Positions 17,062 through 25,459 of a DNA stretch of 64,000 bases are shown in pieces. The stretch lies in contig NZ_CP132336.1 of the NCBI RefSeq assembly GCF_030758315.1, positions 3,129,001 through 3,193,000 on the forward strand, in the 5' to 3' direction. Both the position numbers and the translations under genes were made by a program. The number at the start of each line of letters is the position of its first letter. Within the stretch, counting starts at the first letter, position 1. The stretch is from Pararhizobium sp. IMCC3301. Its GTDB lineage: Bacteria; Pseudomonadota; Alphaproteobacteria; Rhizobiales; GCA-2746425. The notes under the pieces were generated by a model, which did not search any database, was not told the DNA's origin, and was given only the letters and a program-made list of their open reading frames with translations.

Positions 17062-17979
17062 CTATTTGACGGGCTTTACCGGTTTGACCTCCGTGCCGCT
17101 CAGCCGGCCGACATATTCCGGTAGCATCGGCACATAATCTTCCGGGCCGTCACCGCCTGCGGCATGGGCAGCGGCAAACAGGTTTTTCACCGCATTGCCG
17201 ACCGGGTTCACCATGCCGGCGGCATCAGCCATTGATTCCAGATAGCGCAGATCCTTGAACGCGTTTGACAGGGTGAATTTATGGGCCTCGCGATTGCCAT
17301 CGATAATGTAGCCCATGAAGGTCTGATAGAAACCGCAATCCATGCGGCTGCCGCGAATGACACTGTCAAACTTGGTTGGCGACAGACCGACCTTGCTGGC
17401 CAGTGCCAGCGCTTCGGAATAGATCGCGCCATAGCCGAGCGAGAGGAAATTGTTCAGCAGTTTCATGCGGTGCCCGTCACCGACGCCGCCGATATGCACA
17501 ATATTCGCTGCCCAGGCTTCGACCACCGGCCGGATGCGTTCAAAAACCGCATCATCGGCACCGATCATTGCGCTCAATTTGCCCTCTTCGGCCTGCACCG
17601 GGGTGCCGCCAAGCGGCGCATCCGCCATGGCAATGTCGGCTTCTGCCAGTTGCTCGGACAATTTGGCGGTTGAGGTGGGATCGGACGTGGAGCAGTCAAC
17701 GATGATCGAGCCGGGTTTGAGACCTGTTTTCAATTCCCGCACAATCGCTTCCACCTGCGGCGAGCCGGGCGCACAGATGAAGACAATCGACGATTTGGCC
17801 CCCAGATCCTTCAGCGAAGCGGCCTCTGTCGCGCCACGTTTGACAAGGTCCTCAACCGGTTCGCGGTTGCGATGCCCGATGACGCTCAGCGCGTATCCGT
17901 TTTCAACGATATTCTTCGCCATGCCATGGCCCATCAGGCCGACGCCGACAAATCCGATACTTTCCTGTGACGTGCTCAT
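17062..17979 (-). CDS. 3-hydroxyisobutyrate dehydrogenase-family NAD(P)-dependent oxidoreductase
   Basis: Beta-hydroxyacid dehydrogenase of 305 residues. The N-terminal Rossmann motif GFVGVGLMGHGMAKN is followed by the substrate-binding DAPLGGTPVQAEEG segment, and the catalytic lysine lies in MKLLNNFLSLG. The family includes 3-hydroxyisobutyrate, tartronate semialdehyde and 6-phosphogluconate-like dehydrogenases; which acid is used here is not clear. An AGGGAATCAG ribosome binding site precedes the ATG at 17979. It is transcribed away from the urease operon and has no obvious pathway partners nearby. Confidence 0.82.
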   Translation of the reverse strand: MSTSQESIGFVGVGLMGHGMAKNIVENGYALSVIGHRNREPVEDLVKRGATEAASLKDLGAKSSIVFICAPGSPQVEAIVRELKTGLKPGSIIVDCSTSDPTSTAKLSEQLAEADIAMADAPLGGTPVQAEEGKLSAMIGADDAVFERIRPVVEAWAANIVHIGGVGDGHRMKLLNNFLSLGYGAIYSEALALASKVGLSPTKFDSVIRGSRMDCGFYQTFMGYIIDGNREAHKFTLSNAFKDLRYLESMADAAGMVNPVGNAVKNLFAAAHAAGGDGPEDYVPMLPEYVGRLSGTEVKPVKPVK

Positions 17980-18297
17980 AAACTGATTCCCTGTCCTGTG
18001 TTACGCGCTTTGTCTGCGTGTATAGCGCTGCTGATGCCGTGTGCCTACCACTCACCATGGCGAATAAAATACGACCAGGCCGTGCATCCGGTTTCAACCG
18101 GCTGCTGTGTCCGCAGCTCACTGACCAATGAACGAATGCCGGCTCGGATGGGCCAGGACAATCAGGGCTTTGACTTGGCGCGAAAAACCTGTCTGTTTAT
18201 GCTGGCCTGAACCAGCAGGAGACGCACGCCTCGTGAACATCATCCAATCCCATGCGATATTTTCGGCGGGGCGGCAAGGCTGCTGCCGCATGCGGTC
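17980..18297. other. Intergenic region between dehydrogenase gene and ureD
   Basis: A stretch of about 320 bases without a convincing gene; it should hold the divergent promoters of the dehydrogenase and urease operons. A short palindrome, CCGGTT-TC-AACCGG, sits at 18088-18101 and could be an operator or a weak hairpin. No clear sigma-54 or sigma-70 promoter was recognised. Confidence 0.4.
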
Positions 18298-19143
18298 TTG
18301 GCAAAGCGGCTCGTGAGCCTTGCCTGCGAACCCGTACCCGGTCTGGGTCTGCAACGCGCGGTCGGCGTCGGACGCCTGTCCGTGCGGCAACTGGACGGCA
18401 GGACAAGGCTCAATCGCCTCTATCAGGAAGGCTGCGCCAAAATCCGCATCCCGAAAACCTATCACGGCTCCGCACTTGAAGCCGTTGTCATCAACACCTC
18501 GGGCGGCGTCACTGGTGGGGACCGCATGAACTGGCGTTTTGAAGCCGGCCCCGGCACGCATCTGATGCTGACCACCCAGGCCTGCGAGAAAGTCTATAAA
18601 TCGTCCGGCGGCGTCGCTGAAAATACAATCTCGCTGTCAGTCGAGGCAGGCGCGCGGCTGGCCTGGCTGCCGCAGGAAACCATAATGTTTGACCGCGCCG
18701 GTCTGTCCCGCAGCATCACCGCCGATCTGGCTGTAGATGCCGAAGCCCTGTTCCTGGAACCGGTCGTGCTTGGCCGCCGCTCCATGGGCGAGCACCTCGA
18801 GCACGCGGATTTGCACGACAGATGGCGCATTTCCAGAGACGGCAGGTTGCTCCATGCGGAAGATTTCCACCTCAGCGGGCCGGTCAGGCCGGTGTTGCCG
18901 CAAAGCGCTGTCACCTCAGGCCGCTCGGCCTTTGCCACATTGCTGTTTGTCTCGCCCCGTGCCGAGGGCTTTGTCACCGAGGCGCGCCGCCTGATCGGAC
19001 CCGGTGGCGGCGTTTCCTGCTGGAATGGCAAGCTTCTTGCTAGAGTGACAGCAGAAGACAGTTTTGAACTGCGCAAAATCCTTTTGCCACTGGTGTCACT
19101 GCTGAATTTTGGGGCGGAGCTGCCTAAAGTTTGGTCAATCTAA
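18298..19143 (+). CDS. ureD: Urease accessory protein UreD
   Basis: Urease maturation chaperone of 281 residues; UreD binds apo-urease with UreF and UreG during nickel insertion and lysine carbamylation. Characteristic segments are present: [13 protein letters not shown] near residue 70, [10 protein letters not shown], and [11 protein letters not shown]. The start is uncertain: the frame opens with a TTG at 18298 and an in-frame GTG at 18313, and neither has a good ribosome binding site; homologues begin a little before the [10 protein letters not shown] segment. It is the first gene of the urease operon and precedes ureA by 31 bases. Confidence 0.92.
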   Translation: MAKRLVSLACEPVPGLGLQRAVGVGRLSVRQLDGRTRLNRLYQEGCAKIRIPKTYHGSALEAVVINTSGGVTGGDRMNWRFEAGPGTHLMLTTQACEKVYKSSGGVAENTISLSVEAGARLAWLPQETIMFDRAGLSRSITADLAVDAEALFLEPVVLGRRSMGEHLEHADLHDRWRISRDGRLLHAEDFHLSGPVRPVLPQSAVTSGRSAFATLLFVSPRAEGFVTEARRLIGPGGGVSCWNGKLLARVTAEDSFELRKILLPLVSLLNFGAELPKVWSI

Positions 19144-19174
19144 CAGCCGGACACGGAAAACCGAGGGAACAGGA

Positions 19175-19477
19175 ATGAATTTAACCCCGCGTGAAAAAGA
19201 CAAGCTGCTGATTTCCATGGCCGCCGAAGTCGCCCGCAAGCGCCTCGCCCGCGGCGTCGTGCTGAACCATCCCGAGGCAATCGCCCTGATCACGGATTTC
19301 GTTGTCGAGGGCGCGCGCGATGGCAAGAGCGTTGCCGATCTGATGGAGCAGGGCGCCCACGTCCTCAGCCGTGCCCAGGTGATGGAAGGCATCCCCGAGA
19401 TGATCCACGACATCCAGGTCGAAGCCACCTTTCCCGACGGCACCAAACTGGTGACGGTGCATGAACCGATACGCTAG
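19175..19477 (+). CDS. ureA: Urease gamma subunit UreA
   Basis: Structural gamma subunit of urease, 100 residues, the standard length. It begins [20 protein letters not shown] and ends with the [11 protein letters not shown] motif, both diagnostic. The ATG at 19175 is preceded by GGAACAGGA. In typical operons ureB follows at once; here ureB starts almost 1.9 kb later because a GIY-YIG gene with flanking repeats and an IS4 element lie between them. Transcription of ureB and ureC must therefore cross these inserts or start from a new promoter. Confidence 0.97.
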   Translation: MNLTPREKDKLLISMAAEVARKRLARGVVLNHPEAIALITDFVVEGARDGKSVADLMEQGAHVLSRAQVMEGIPEMIHDIQVEATFPDGTKLVTVHEPIR

Positions 19478-19484
19478 CTGAAGA

Positions 19485-19595
19485 CTGGATCCCCGGAACA
19501 AGTCCGGGGATGACGGGAAGGAGGGAGTGCGCCCTGTTGTGACGAATGAAATACTCCCTCTCAGCGTCATCCCAGGGCTTGTCCCGGGGATCCAG
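19485..19595. repeat. Composite palindromic repeat, left copy
   Basis: Element of about 110 bases made of two inverted GGATCC-type palindromes (19485-19517 and 19564-19595), each with the pattern CTGGATCCCCGG-ACAAG-CCGGGGATGACG, around a central part containing GGGAGTGCGC and ATGAATTTC-like sequence. A second copy in the opposite orientation lies on the other side of the small GIY-YIG gene. Such repeats are dispersed in many Hyphomicrobiales genomes. Confidence 0.8.
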
Positions 19596-19622
19596 CGCAA
19601 CAAAGGAATTGCAACGGACCAC

Positions 19623-19910
19623 ATGAACCCCTGCGTCTACATGATGGCCTCAAAACGCAACGGCACGCTCTACACCGGTGTGACGTCCGATCTGCCGGGG
19701 CGTGCCTTCCAACATCGCCAAGGCCTGTCGCCGGGATTCACCAGCAGATATGGCTGCAAAACACTGGTCTGGTACGAAGCCCACGACACCATGAAGCTGG
19801 CAATCCAGTGCGAGAAAACCATCAAGCGCTATCCGCGCAGATGGAAGCTGAATCTGATTGAAGGACTGAACCCGGACTGGGACGATTTATACGAGACATT
19901 GAATGGCTAG
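19623..19910 (+). CDS. Small GIY-YIG endonuclease-domain protein
   Basis: Single-domain GIY-YIG protein of 95 residues. The two strands of the motif are CVY (residues 4-6, replacing GIY) and YTG (17-19), followed by TSDLPGRAFQHRQG with the conserved arginine and histidine; a glutamate at about residue 64 matches the metal-binding position. It belongs to the UvrC/Slx1-like small GIY-YIG family, whose members have no settled cellular role. The gene lies between ureA and ureB and is flanked on both sides by inverted copies of a composite palindromic repeat, which suggests it is cargo of, or acts on, that repeat. The ATG at 19623 was chosen because homologues start there. Confidence 0.85.
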   Translation: MNPCVYMMASKRNGTLYTGVTSDLPGRAFQHRQGLSPGFTSRYGCKTLVWYEAHDTMKLAIQCEKTIKRYPRRWKLNLIEGLNPDWDDLYETLNG

Positions 19911-19921
19911 GTGAACGAAGC

Positions 19922-19941
19922 TGGATCCCCGGGACAAGCCC
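19922..19941. repeat. Composite palindromic repeat, right copy, left fragment (includes IS4 target duplication)
   Basis: First 20 bases of the right-hand palindromic repeat, cut by insertion of the IS4 element. Bases 19931-19941 (GGGACAAGCCC) are repeated exactly at 21211-21221 and form the 11-base target-site duplication. Confidence 0.85.
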
Positions 19942-21210
19942 ACTGGTGTCCGGTTTAAAATCGGTGGACATGTTGCATGGTATTGATTCTACTTGTTTCC
20001 AACGGTTTAGCGAACGTTATGGACACGAAGTAGAGGTCAACACCATGCGGCATGAGAATAGCGTATTTCACGAGATATTGAAGCATGTTCCCTGGGGCGT
20101 GTTTAATCGGCTTGTGGACAAGCACCAATCCGATCATCGTATTCGCCGGTTGAGTACGAAAGATCAGTTTATTGCCATGCTCTACGCGCAGTTTTCAGGC
20201 GCTGTCAGTCTGCGCGAGCTTGTTGGCGGGCTGGCCAGCCACCAAAACCGTCTTTATCATCTGGGAAGCCGTCCAGTTCAGCGCTCCACATTGGCTGATG
20301 CCAATGCCACCCGGCCAAGCGAGGTTTTTACTGACCTGTTTGCCACTCTTGCAGCACGAGCAGGCCGCGGGATGCGGCGCAAGATCGCAGATGCCACCTA
20401 TCTGATTGATGCAACCGGTATAAGCTTGTCCGGCATGGGCTCGCAATGGGCCCACTTTTCCCACAAGGCTTGCGGTGCCAAAGCACATATCATCTATGAT
20501 GCCAATGCCGAGTATCCCGTCTATGCTCAGGTGAGCGCTGCCAATGTCAATGACATTACACCCGCCAAAGCCATGCCTGTTGAACCGGGTGCCACTTATG
20601 TTTTTGACTTGGGATATTATGACTTTAACTGGTGGGCCACGCTGGATCAGGCAGGGTGCCGGATTGTCACCCGGCTCAAGAAGAATACAACGCTGAAGGA
20701 AACGGTGGTTCTGGATGTGCCCGAAGGCGGCGACATCCTGTTGGACCGTATCGGCCTTCTGCCGCAAAGAACCAAAAACGGCAAGACCCGGTTCACCGAC
20801 CCGGTACGCGAGGTACAACTCAAAACCCCAACCGGCAAGGTTCTCCGCATTTTAAGCAACGACCTTGATGCCTCGGCGCAGGAAATCGCCGATCTCTACA
20901 AGCAGCGATGGGCCATTGAACTGTTCTTCAAATGGGTCAAGCAAACTCTGAAAATCCGCCATTGTGTGGGGCGCAGTGAAAACGCACTGCGCATTCAAAT
21001 CGCCGTGGCCCTCATTGCCTTCCTGCTGTTGCGGTTTGCACAGAAAACCCAGACGACCATCAAAACGCCCTTGGCTTTCGCCCGCATCATTCGAGCAAAT
21101 CTCATGCACCGAAAACAAATTGATCGCCTGCTGATGCCTGATCCAATACCCATAAAAAACAGCCACCAGATGGTGCTGTTATGATGCTGAAAGTTAAACC
21201 GGACAGTAGT
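19942..21210 (+). mobile_element. IS4-family insertion sequence, intact, 1269 bases
   Basis: Complete insertion sequence with imperfect terminal inverted repeats: the left end ACTGGTGTCCGGTTTAA and the reverse complement of the right end ACTACTGTCCGGTTTAA differ at two positions. It is flanked by an 11-base direct repeat GGGACAAGCCC (19931-19941 and 21211-21221), within the 10-13-base range known for the IS4 family. It encodes one full-length transposase in the direction of the urease genes. The target is one arm of the composite palindromic repeat between the small GIY-YIG gene and ureB. The perfect duplication suggests a fairly recent insertion. Confidence 0.92.
20045..21184 (+). CDS. IS4-family transposase
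   Basis: DDE transposase of 379 residues. The ATG at 20045 opens the region that starts MRHENSVFHEILKHVPW, a typical IS4-family N-terminus with a DUF4372-like segment. The catalytic aspartates lie in YLIDATGISL and YVFDLGYYDF, and the glutamate in the YREK signature YKQRWAIELFFKWVKQ near the C-terminus. Nothing disrupts the frame, so the element may still be active. The frame is open upstream to the left end of the IS, but that part shows no family similarity. Confidence 0.92.
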   Translation: MRHENSVFHEILKHVPWGVFNRLVDKHQSDHRIRRLSTKDQFIAMLYAQFSGAVSLRELVGGLASHQNRLYHLGSRPVQRSTLADANATRPSEVFTDLFATLAARAGRGMRRKIADATYLIDATGISLSGMGSQWAHFSHKACGAKAHIIYDANAEYPVYAQVSAANVNDITPAKAMPVEPGATYVFDLGYYDFNWWATLDQAGCRIVTRLKKNTTLKETVVLDVPEGGDILLDRIGLLPQRTKNGKTRFTDPVREVQLKTPTGKVLRILSNDLDASAQEIADLYKQRWAIELFFKWVKQTLKIRHCVGRSENALRIQIAVALIAFLLLRFAQKTQTTIKTPLAFARIIRANLMHRKQIDRLLMPDPIPIKNSHQMVLL

Positions 21211-21314
21211 GGGACAAGCCCGAGGATGACGGGCAGGGGGTGGCATTTCATTCGCTATAGCGGTGCGCACTCCCTCTAACCCGTCATCCCCGGACTTGTT
21301 CCGGGGATCCAGCG
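21211..21314. repeat. Composite palindromic repeat, right copy, right fragment
   Basis: Remainder of the right-hand repeat after the IS4 insertion. It holds the completing palindrome arm (to about 21233), a central part with TTTCATTCG and GTGCGCACTCCCTC, and the second palindrome at 21280-21314. The central part matches the reverse complement of the left copy at 19518-19563, so the two copies face each other across the GIY-YIG gene. Confidence 0.78.
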
Positions 21315-21345
21315 TAACAATGGCCGGTGCAAAAAAGGAAAAATC

Positions 21346-21651
21346 ATGATTCCCGGAGAAATCATCACACAGGCCGGCGAGATTGAGTTGAACGCCGGTC
21401 AGCCGGCGACAATACTCACCGTCTCCAACACCGGCGACCGGCCGGTGCAGGTTGGCAGCCATTATCATTTCTTTGAAAGCAACGCCAAGCTGGAATTTGA
21501 CCGCGCTGCGGCACGCGGCATGCGGCTTGATATCGCGCCGGGATCGGCAGTGCGGTTTGAACCGGGTCAGACCCGCGAAGTGACATTGGTGCCCTTCAGC
21601 GGAAACCGCAAAATCTACGGCTTCAATCAGAAAATCATGGGAGCGCTGTAA
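21346..21651 (+). CDS. ureB: Urease beta subunit UreB
   Basis: Structural beta subunit of 101 residues. The diagnostic motifs MIPGEI at the start, [14 protein letters not shown] in the centre and GFNQKIMG near the end are all present. An AAGGAAAAATC ribosome binding site precedes the ATG. The stop overlaps the start of ureC by one base. It sits just after the IS4-interrupted repeat, so it is separated from ureA although the two subunits assemble in the same alpha-beta-gamma trimer. Confidence 0.97.
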   Translation: MIPGEIITQAGEIELNAGQPATILTVSNTGDRPVQVGSHYHFFESNAKLEFDRAAARGMRLDIAPGSAVRFEPGQTREVTLVPFSGNRKIYGFNQKIMGAL

Positions 21652-23363
21652 TGCCCGCCAGAATTTCCCGCGCTGCCTATGCAGACATGTTCGGACCCAC
21701 GACCGGTGATAAAATACGCCTCGCCGATACGGAACTCTTCATCGAGGTCGAGCGGGATCTGACCAGCTATGGCGAGGAGGTCAAATTCGGCGGCGGCAAA
21801 GTCATCCGCGATGGCATGGGGCAATCTCAGGCAAGCCGCGCAGAAGGGGCTGTCGACACAATTATTACCAATGCCCTGATTGTCGATCACAGCGGCATCT
21901 ACAAGGCGGATATCGGCCTGAAGGACGGCCGGATTGCCGGCATCGGCAAGGCCGGCAACCCCGATACGCAGGGCGGTGTGGATATCATCATCGGGCCGGG
22001 TACCGAGGCGATTGCCGGCGAAGGCAGGATCATCACCGCTGGTGGCTTTGACAGTCATATTCATTTCATCTGCCCGCAGCAGATTGACGAAGCGCTGATG
22101 TCGGGCATGACCACCATGCTGGGCGGCGGCACCGGCCCGGCACACGGCACGCTGGCGACAACCTGTACCCCTGGCCCCTGGCATCTGGCGCGGATGATCG
22201 AGGCGGCTGATGCGTTTCCGATGAATCTGGCGTTTGCCGGCAAGGGCAATGCCTCCCGCCCCGGCGCGCTGGAGGAAATGGTGCTGGGCGGGGCCGCCGC
22301 ATTGAAGCTGCATGAGGACTGGGGCACCACCCCGGCGGCGATTGATTGCTGCCTTTCGGTTGCCGACCAGTATGATATCCAGGTGATGATCCACACCGAT
22401 ACGCTCAATGAATCCGGCTTCGTCGAAAACACCATCGATGCCTTCAAGGGCCGCACCATTCACGCCTTTCATACCGAAGGCGCAGGCGGCGGCCATGCCC
22501 CGGATATCATCAAAATCTGCGGGCTGCCCAATGTCATCCCGTCCTCCACCAACCCGACCCGGCCCTATACAATCAACACCATCGCCGAGCATCTCGACAT
22601 GCTGATGGTGTGCCACCATCTGGATAGTAATATCCCGGAAGATGTCGCCTTTGCCGAAAGCCGGATTCGCAAGGAAACCATAGCCGCAGAAGATATTCTG
22701 CATGATATGGGCGCGTTTTCCATCATCGCCTCGGACAGTCAGGCCATGGGCCGTGTCGGCGAGGTGATCATCCGCACCTGGCAGACCGCCGACAAGATGA
22801 AACGCCAGCGCGGCGCCCTGCCGGAGGAGACCGGCGACAATGATAATATGCGGGTGCGGCGCTATATTGCCAAATACACCATCAACCCGGCGATTACCCA
22901 TGGCATGTCATCCGAAATCGGCTCGCTGGAGGTCGGCAAGCGCGCCGATCTGGTGATCTGGCACCCGGCCTTCTTTGGCGTCAAACCGGAGATGATCCTG
23001 ATCGGTGGCACAATCGCTGCGTCCATCATGGGAGATCCGAATGCCTCGATCCCGACACCGCAGCCGGTGCATTTCCGCCCGATGTTCGGCGCATTTGGCA
23101 AGTCACGGACCAATTCATCCGCAACCTTCGTGTCACAGGCTGCGATTGAAGACGGGCTGGCGGGCCGGCTCGGCATCGCCAAGCAATTGCTGCCGGTGGT
23201 CAACACAAGAAGCGGCATTTCAAAAGCCTCGATGGTGCATAATGCGGCCACCCCGGATGTGGAGGTCGACCCGGAAACCTATGAAGTGCGCGCCAATGGC
23301 GAATTGCTGACCTGCGAACCGGCAGATGTGTTGCCGATGGCGCAAAGATACTTTTTGTTTTGA
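21651..23363 (+). CDS. ureC: Urease alpha (catalytic) subunit UreC
   Basis: Nickel-dependent catalytic subunit of 570 residues that hydrolyses urea to ammonia and carbamate. All active-site residues are visible: nickel ligands H136 and H138 in SHIHFICP, the carbamylated lysine K219 with H221 in LKLHEDWG, H248, H274, and D362 in [11 protein letters not shown]; the flap carries C321-H322. The length matches the family. Gene order ureB-ureC with a one-base overlap is usual. The enzyme therefore appears intact despite the insertions around it; activity would depend on UreD, E, F, G and nickel supply. Confidence 0.98.
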   Translation: MPARISRAAYADMFGPTTGDKIRLADTELFIEVERDLTSYGEEVKFGGGKVIRDGMGQSQASRAEGAVDTIITNALIVDHSGIYKADIGLKDGRIAGIGKAGNPDTQGGVDIIIGPGTEAIAGEGRIITAGGFDSHIHFICPQQIDEALMSGMTTMLGGGTGPAHGTLATTCTPGPWHLARMIEAADAFPMNLAFAGKGNASRPGALEEMVLGGAAALKLHEDWGTTPAAIDCCLSVADQYDIQVMIHTDTLNESGFVENTIDAFKGRTIHAFHTEGAGGGHAPDIIKICGLPNVIPSSTNPTRPYTINTIAEHLDMLMVCHHLDSNIPEDVAFAESRIRKETIAAEDILHDMGAFSIIASDSQAMGRVGEVIIRTWQTADKMKRQRGALPEETGDNDNMRVRRYIAKYTINPAITHGMSSEIGSLEVGKRADLVIWHPAFFGVKPEMILIGGTIAASIMGDPNASIPTPQPVHFRPMFGAFGKSRTNSSATFVSQAAIEDGLAGRLGIAKQLLPVVNTRSGISKASMVHNAATPDVEVDPETYEVRANGELLTCEPADVLPMAQRYFLF

Positions 23364-23398
23364 GCCAGGGGGATGATGGACACGGCAATTTGAATAAG

Positions 23399-23413
23399 CC
23401 ATAATAGTTATGG
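23399..23413. promoter_or_regulatory. Palindrome upstream of parD (probable antitoxin operator)
   Basis: Perfect inverted repeat CCATAA-TAG-TTATGG located 24 bases before the parD start, in a small AT-rich patch after ureC. Ribbon-helix-helix antitoxins bind such palindromes to autoregulate; the assignment is by position only. Confidence 0.45.
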
Positions 23414-23437
23414 AATTGGAGTTTTGGAGACCATGCC

Positions 23438-23692
23438 ATGGCTGTCAGTGCTGATCTTGGAAAACCGCTTGAGGCGTTTCTCGACAGACTTGTGAAGTCC
23501 GGCCGCTACCGCTCGCGCTCCGAAGTCCTGCGCGAAGGCCTGCGCCTCGTTCAGGAGCGCGAGGCGAGGCTCGCCGATCTTTACGCAAAGCTTGATGACG
23601 GGATGAAAGCCGCAGACGAAGGCCGTGTCAGGCCCGCCGCGGCTGTATTCGATGAGATGCTGGCCCGCTTGGAAGCGCTGCCGGACAAATAA
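23438..23692 (+). CDS. parD: Type II antitoxin, ParD/CopG ribbon-helix-helix family
   Basis: Antitoxin of 84 residues. The N-terminal half contains the ParD motif FLDRLVKSGRYRSRSEVLREGLRLVQERE, a ribbon-helix-helix DNA-binding domain, and the acidic C-terminal half would wrap the toxin. A TTGGAGA ribosome binding site precedes the ATG at 23438. It forms a two-gene module with the ParE gene starting four bases after its stop. The module lies inside the urease operon between ureC and the accessory genes. Confidence 0.88.
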   Translation: MAVSADLGKPLEAFLDRLVKSGRYRSRSEVLREGLRLVQEREARLADLYAKLDDGMKAADEGRVRPAAAVFDEMLARLEALPDK

Positions 23693-23696
23693 TCGA

Positions 23697-23990
23697 ATGC
23701 ATGTGGAAATTTCACAACCAGCCGAGCATGACCTTGCGCAGATCGGTTTTTTCATCGCCACTGACGACAGGCAACGCGGCATCAGTTTCATGAAGGAGTT
23801 GCGGCACGCCTGTCTTCAACTGGCGGATCATCCCTACCGCGCTCCTGTCCTGTTGACGCGCAATAATGTCGAAATTCGCAAGCTGATTGTCGGCAACTAT
23901 CTGGTGCTTTATCAGATCAAGCAGGACCGCATTGCGGTTCTGAGAATTCTTCATGGTGCCAGAGATATTGAGGCGCTGATCCTGCAATAA
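23697..23990 (+). CDS. parE: Type II toxin, ParE/RelE family
   Basis: Toxin of 97 residues of the ParE/RelE superfamily; ParE members inhibit DNA gyrase. Typical features are the start VEISQPAEHDLAQIGFFI, the central GISFMKELRHAC helix region, and the C-terminal strand pair RKLIVGNYLVLYQI with VLRILHGARD. The ATG at 23697 follows the antitoxin stop by four bases; an open frame from 23625 would overlap parD and lacks similarity. The module probably stabilises this part of the urease locus or was simply inserted there. Confidence 0.88.
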   Translation: MHVEISQPAEHDLAQIGFFIATDDRQRGISFMKELRHACLQLADHPYRAPVLLTRNNVEIRKLIVGNYLVLYQIKQDRIAVLRILHGARDIEALILQ

Positions 23991-24032
23991 CGCTGTGCTG
24001 AGCAGCGGCAATACGAGAACATTGGAAAACAT

Positions 24033-24329
24033 ATGATCTATCTTATCGCCACACTGGAAATCAAACCCGGCTCCCTGCCGAAAATCATGGAAGCCGTTAT
24101 GCCCTGCATCGACGCAACCCGGCAGGAAGCGGGCTGCATTTCTTACGATCTCGTGCAGAGCCTGACCGACGAAAACACATTGATGTTTGTCGAGCGCTGG
24201 ACTGACAAGGCGGCGCTCGATGCGCATTTTCAGGAGCCGCATCTGATTGCCTGGCGCGATGCCGGCGCACCGTTTTTTGTCAGCCGCAAGATTGAAATCA
24301 TCGAGCCGGCTGATGTGGAGGTGCGATGA
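24033..24329 (+). CDS. Antibiotic biosynthesis monooxygenase (ABM)-domain protein
   Basis: Protein of 98 residues with a single ABM/YgiN-like ferredoxin-fold domain, of the group annotated putative quinol monooxygenase. The hallmark segments are YLIATLEIKPGS at the start, QEAGCISYDLVQS in the middle, and FVERWTDKAALDAHF. Such proteins are small dimers; the natural substrate here is unknown and no link to urease is established. Its stop overlaps the ureE start (ATGA), so it is probably translated together with ureE and is part of the operon. Confidence 0.82.
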   Translation: MIYLIATLEIKPGSLPKIMEAVMPCIDATRQEAGCISYDLVQSLTDENTLMFVERWTDKAALDAHFQEPHLIAWRDAGAPFFVSRKIEIIEPADVEVR

Positions 24330-24778
24330 TCCGCGCCACAAAATGCGTCGATTATATATACGGCGCTGCCGATACCATCACGCTGGATGAAACAGCGCGG
24401 CATCGGCGGCGGATGAAGATGCTGTCTGATCATGGCATCGCATTTCTGCTCGATCTGCCGCAGGCGCGTCTGCTGCGTCATGGCCAGGGGCTGGTGCTGG
24501 AAGACGGGCGGGTGATCGTGGTGCAGGCCGAGCCGGAATCTTTATATGAGGTCCGGGGCCGTGATCAAAAACACCTGCTACAACTGGCCTGGCAGTTGGG
24601 TAACCGCCATTTGCCGGCACAAACCACTGCCACCAGCATCCGCATTCGCGCCGATCACGTCATCAAAGCCATGCTGCTTGGCCTTGGCGCCACTGTCACC
24701 GAAATCAGCGCGCCGTTTGATCCCGAAGGCGGCGCATACGGGAATGCGGAAAATCCCCAAGATCACAGCCATGACTGA
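24326..24778 (+). CDS. ureE: Urease accessory protein UreE (nickel metallochaperone)
   Basis: Nickel-binding chaperone of 150 residues that donates nickel during urease activation. The conserved LAWQLGNRHLP segment and the following ADHVIKAMLLGLGA, with its metal-binding histidine, are present. The C-terminal tail is only weakly histidine-rich (ENPQDHSHD), in contrast to the polyhistidine tails of some homologues. Its start overlaps the ABM gene and its end overlaps ureF by eight bases. Confidence 0.94.
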   Translation: MIRATKCVDYIYGAADTITLDETARHRRRMKMLSDHGIAFLLDLPQARLLRHGQGLVLEDGRVIVVQAEPESLYEVRGRDQKHLLQLAWQLGNRHLPAQTTATSIRIRADHVIKAMLLGLGATVTEISAPFDPEGGAYGNAENPQDHSHD

Positions 24779-25436
24779 TCATGGCACCGGCCTGATCCGG
24801 CTGCTGAACTGGCTGTCGCCGGTGTTTCCAACCGGAGGCTTTGCCTATAGCGGCGGGCTGGAGCGGGCGGTGCATGACGAACTCATCGGCGATGAAGCGG
24901 ATTTGGCGGAATGGCTGCGCAGCCTGATGGTGCATGGCGCGGCGCGCAATGATCTGGTGTTCCTCGCCGAGGGCTGGCGGCAGGCCGCTGCCGGCCGGTC
25001 CTGCCATCATGCTGCAGAACTTGCCATCGCGCTGGCGGGCAGCCGCGAACGCCATCTGGAACTGACAGCACAGGGCGAGGCCTTTGTCCTGGCGGTAGGT
25101 CATTGGGATTTTGCCGCACCGCCGGAATTTGGCGGTCTGCATCCTTTGCCGGTGGTTGTCGGTGGCTATTGCGGTGTGGGTGGTATCGGCCTCAATGCCG
25201 CGCTGACGGGCTATCTGCAGGCGTTCCTCTCCAACCAGTTGCAGGCCGCCATTCGCCTTTCCGTACTGGGCCAGTCGGGTGCGACGCGCATTCTGGCGCA
25301 GTTGGAGCAGCAGTGTGCCGCCCTGTCGCACTGGGCTGGCAGCACCACGCTGGATGATCTTGGCAGCGCTGCGATCAATGCTGAAATCGCCGCCATGAAC
25401 CATGAAATACAGGCCGTCAGACTGTTCCGGTCATGA
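24771..25436 (+). CDS. ureF: Urease accessory protein UreF
   Basis: Urease maturation protein of 221 residues, the factor linking UreD-urease to the GTPase UreG. The N-terminal [20 protein letters not shown] motif is diagnostic. The ATG at 24771 gives the usual length and overlaps the ureE stop by eight bases; a longer frame upstream runs inside ureE and is ignored. The stop overlaps an ATG at 25433 that could also start ureG. Confidence 0.94.
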   Translation: MTDHGTGLIRLLNWLSPVFPTGGFAYSGGLERAVHDELIGDEADLAEWLRSLMVHGAARNDLVFLAEGWRQAAAGRSCHHAAELAIALAGSRERHLELTAQGEAFVLAVGHWDFAAPPEFGGLHPLPVVVGGYCGVGGIGLNAALTGYLQAFLSNQLQAAIRLSVLGQSGATRILAQLEQQCAALSHWAGSTTLDDLGSAAINAEIAAMNHEIQAVRLFRS

Positions 25437-25459
25437 AGAATTCTGAAGGAAATAAGGCC

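Noticed and set aside
21627-22901. 424-codon minus-strand frame opposite ureC
   Set aside because: Shadow of the highly conserved ureC frame; no start signal or domain.
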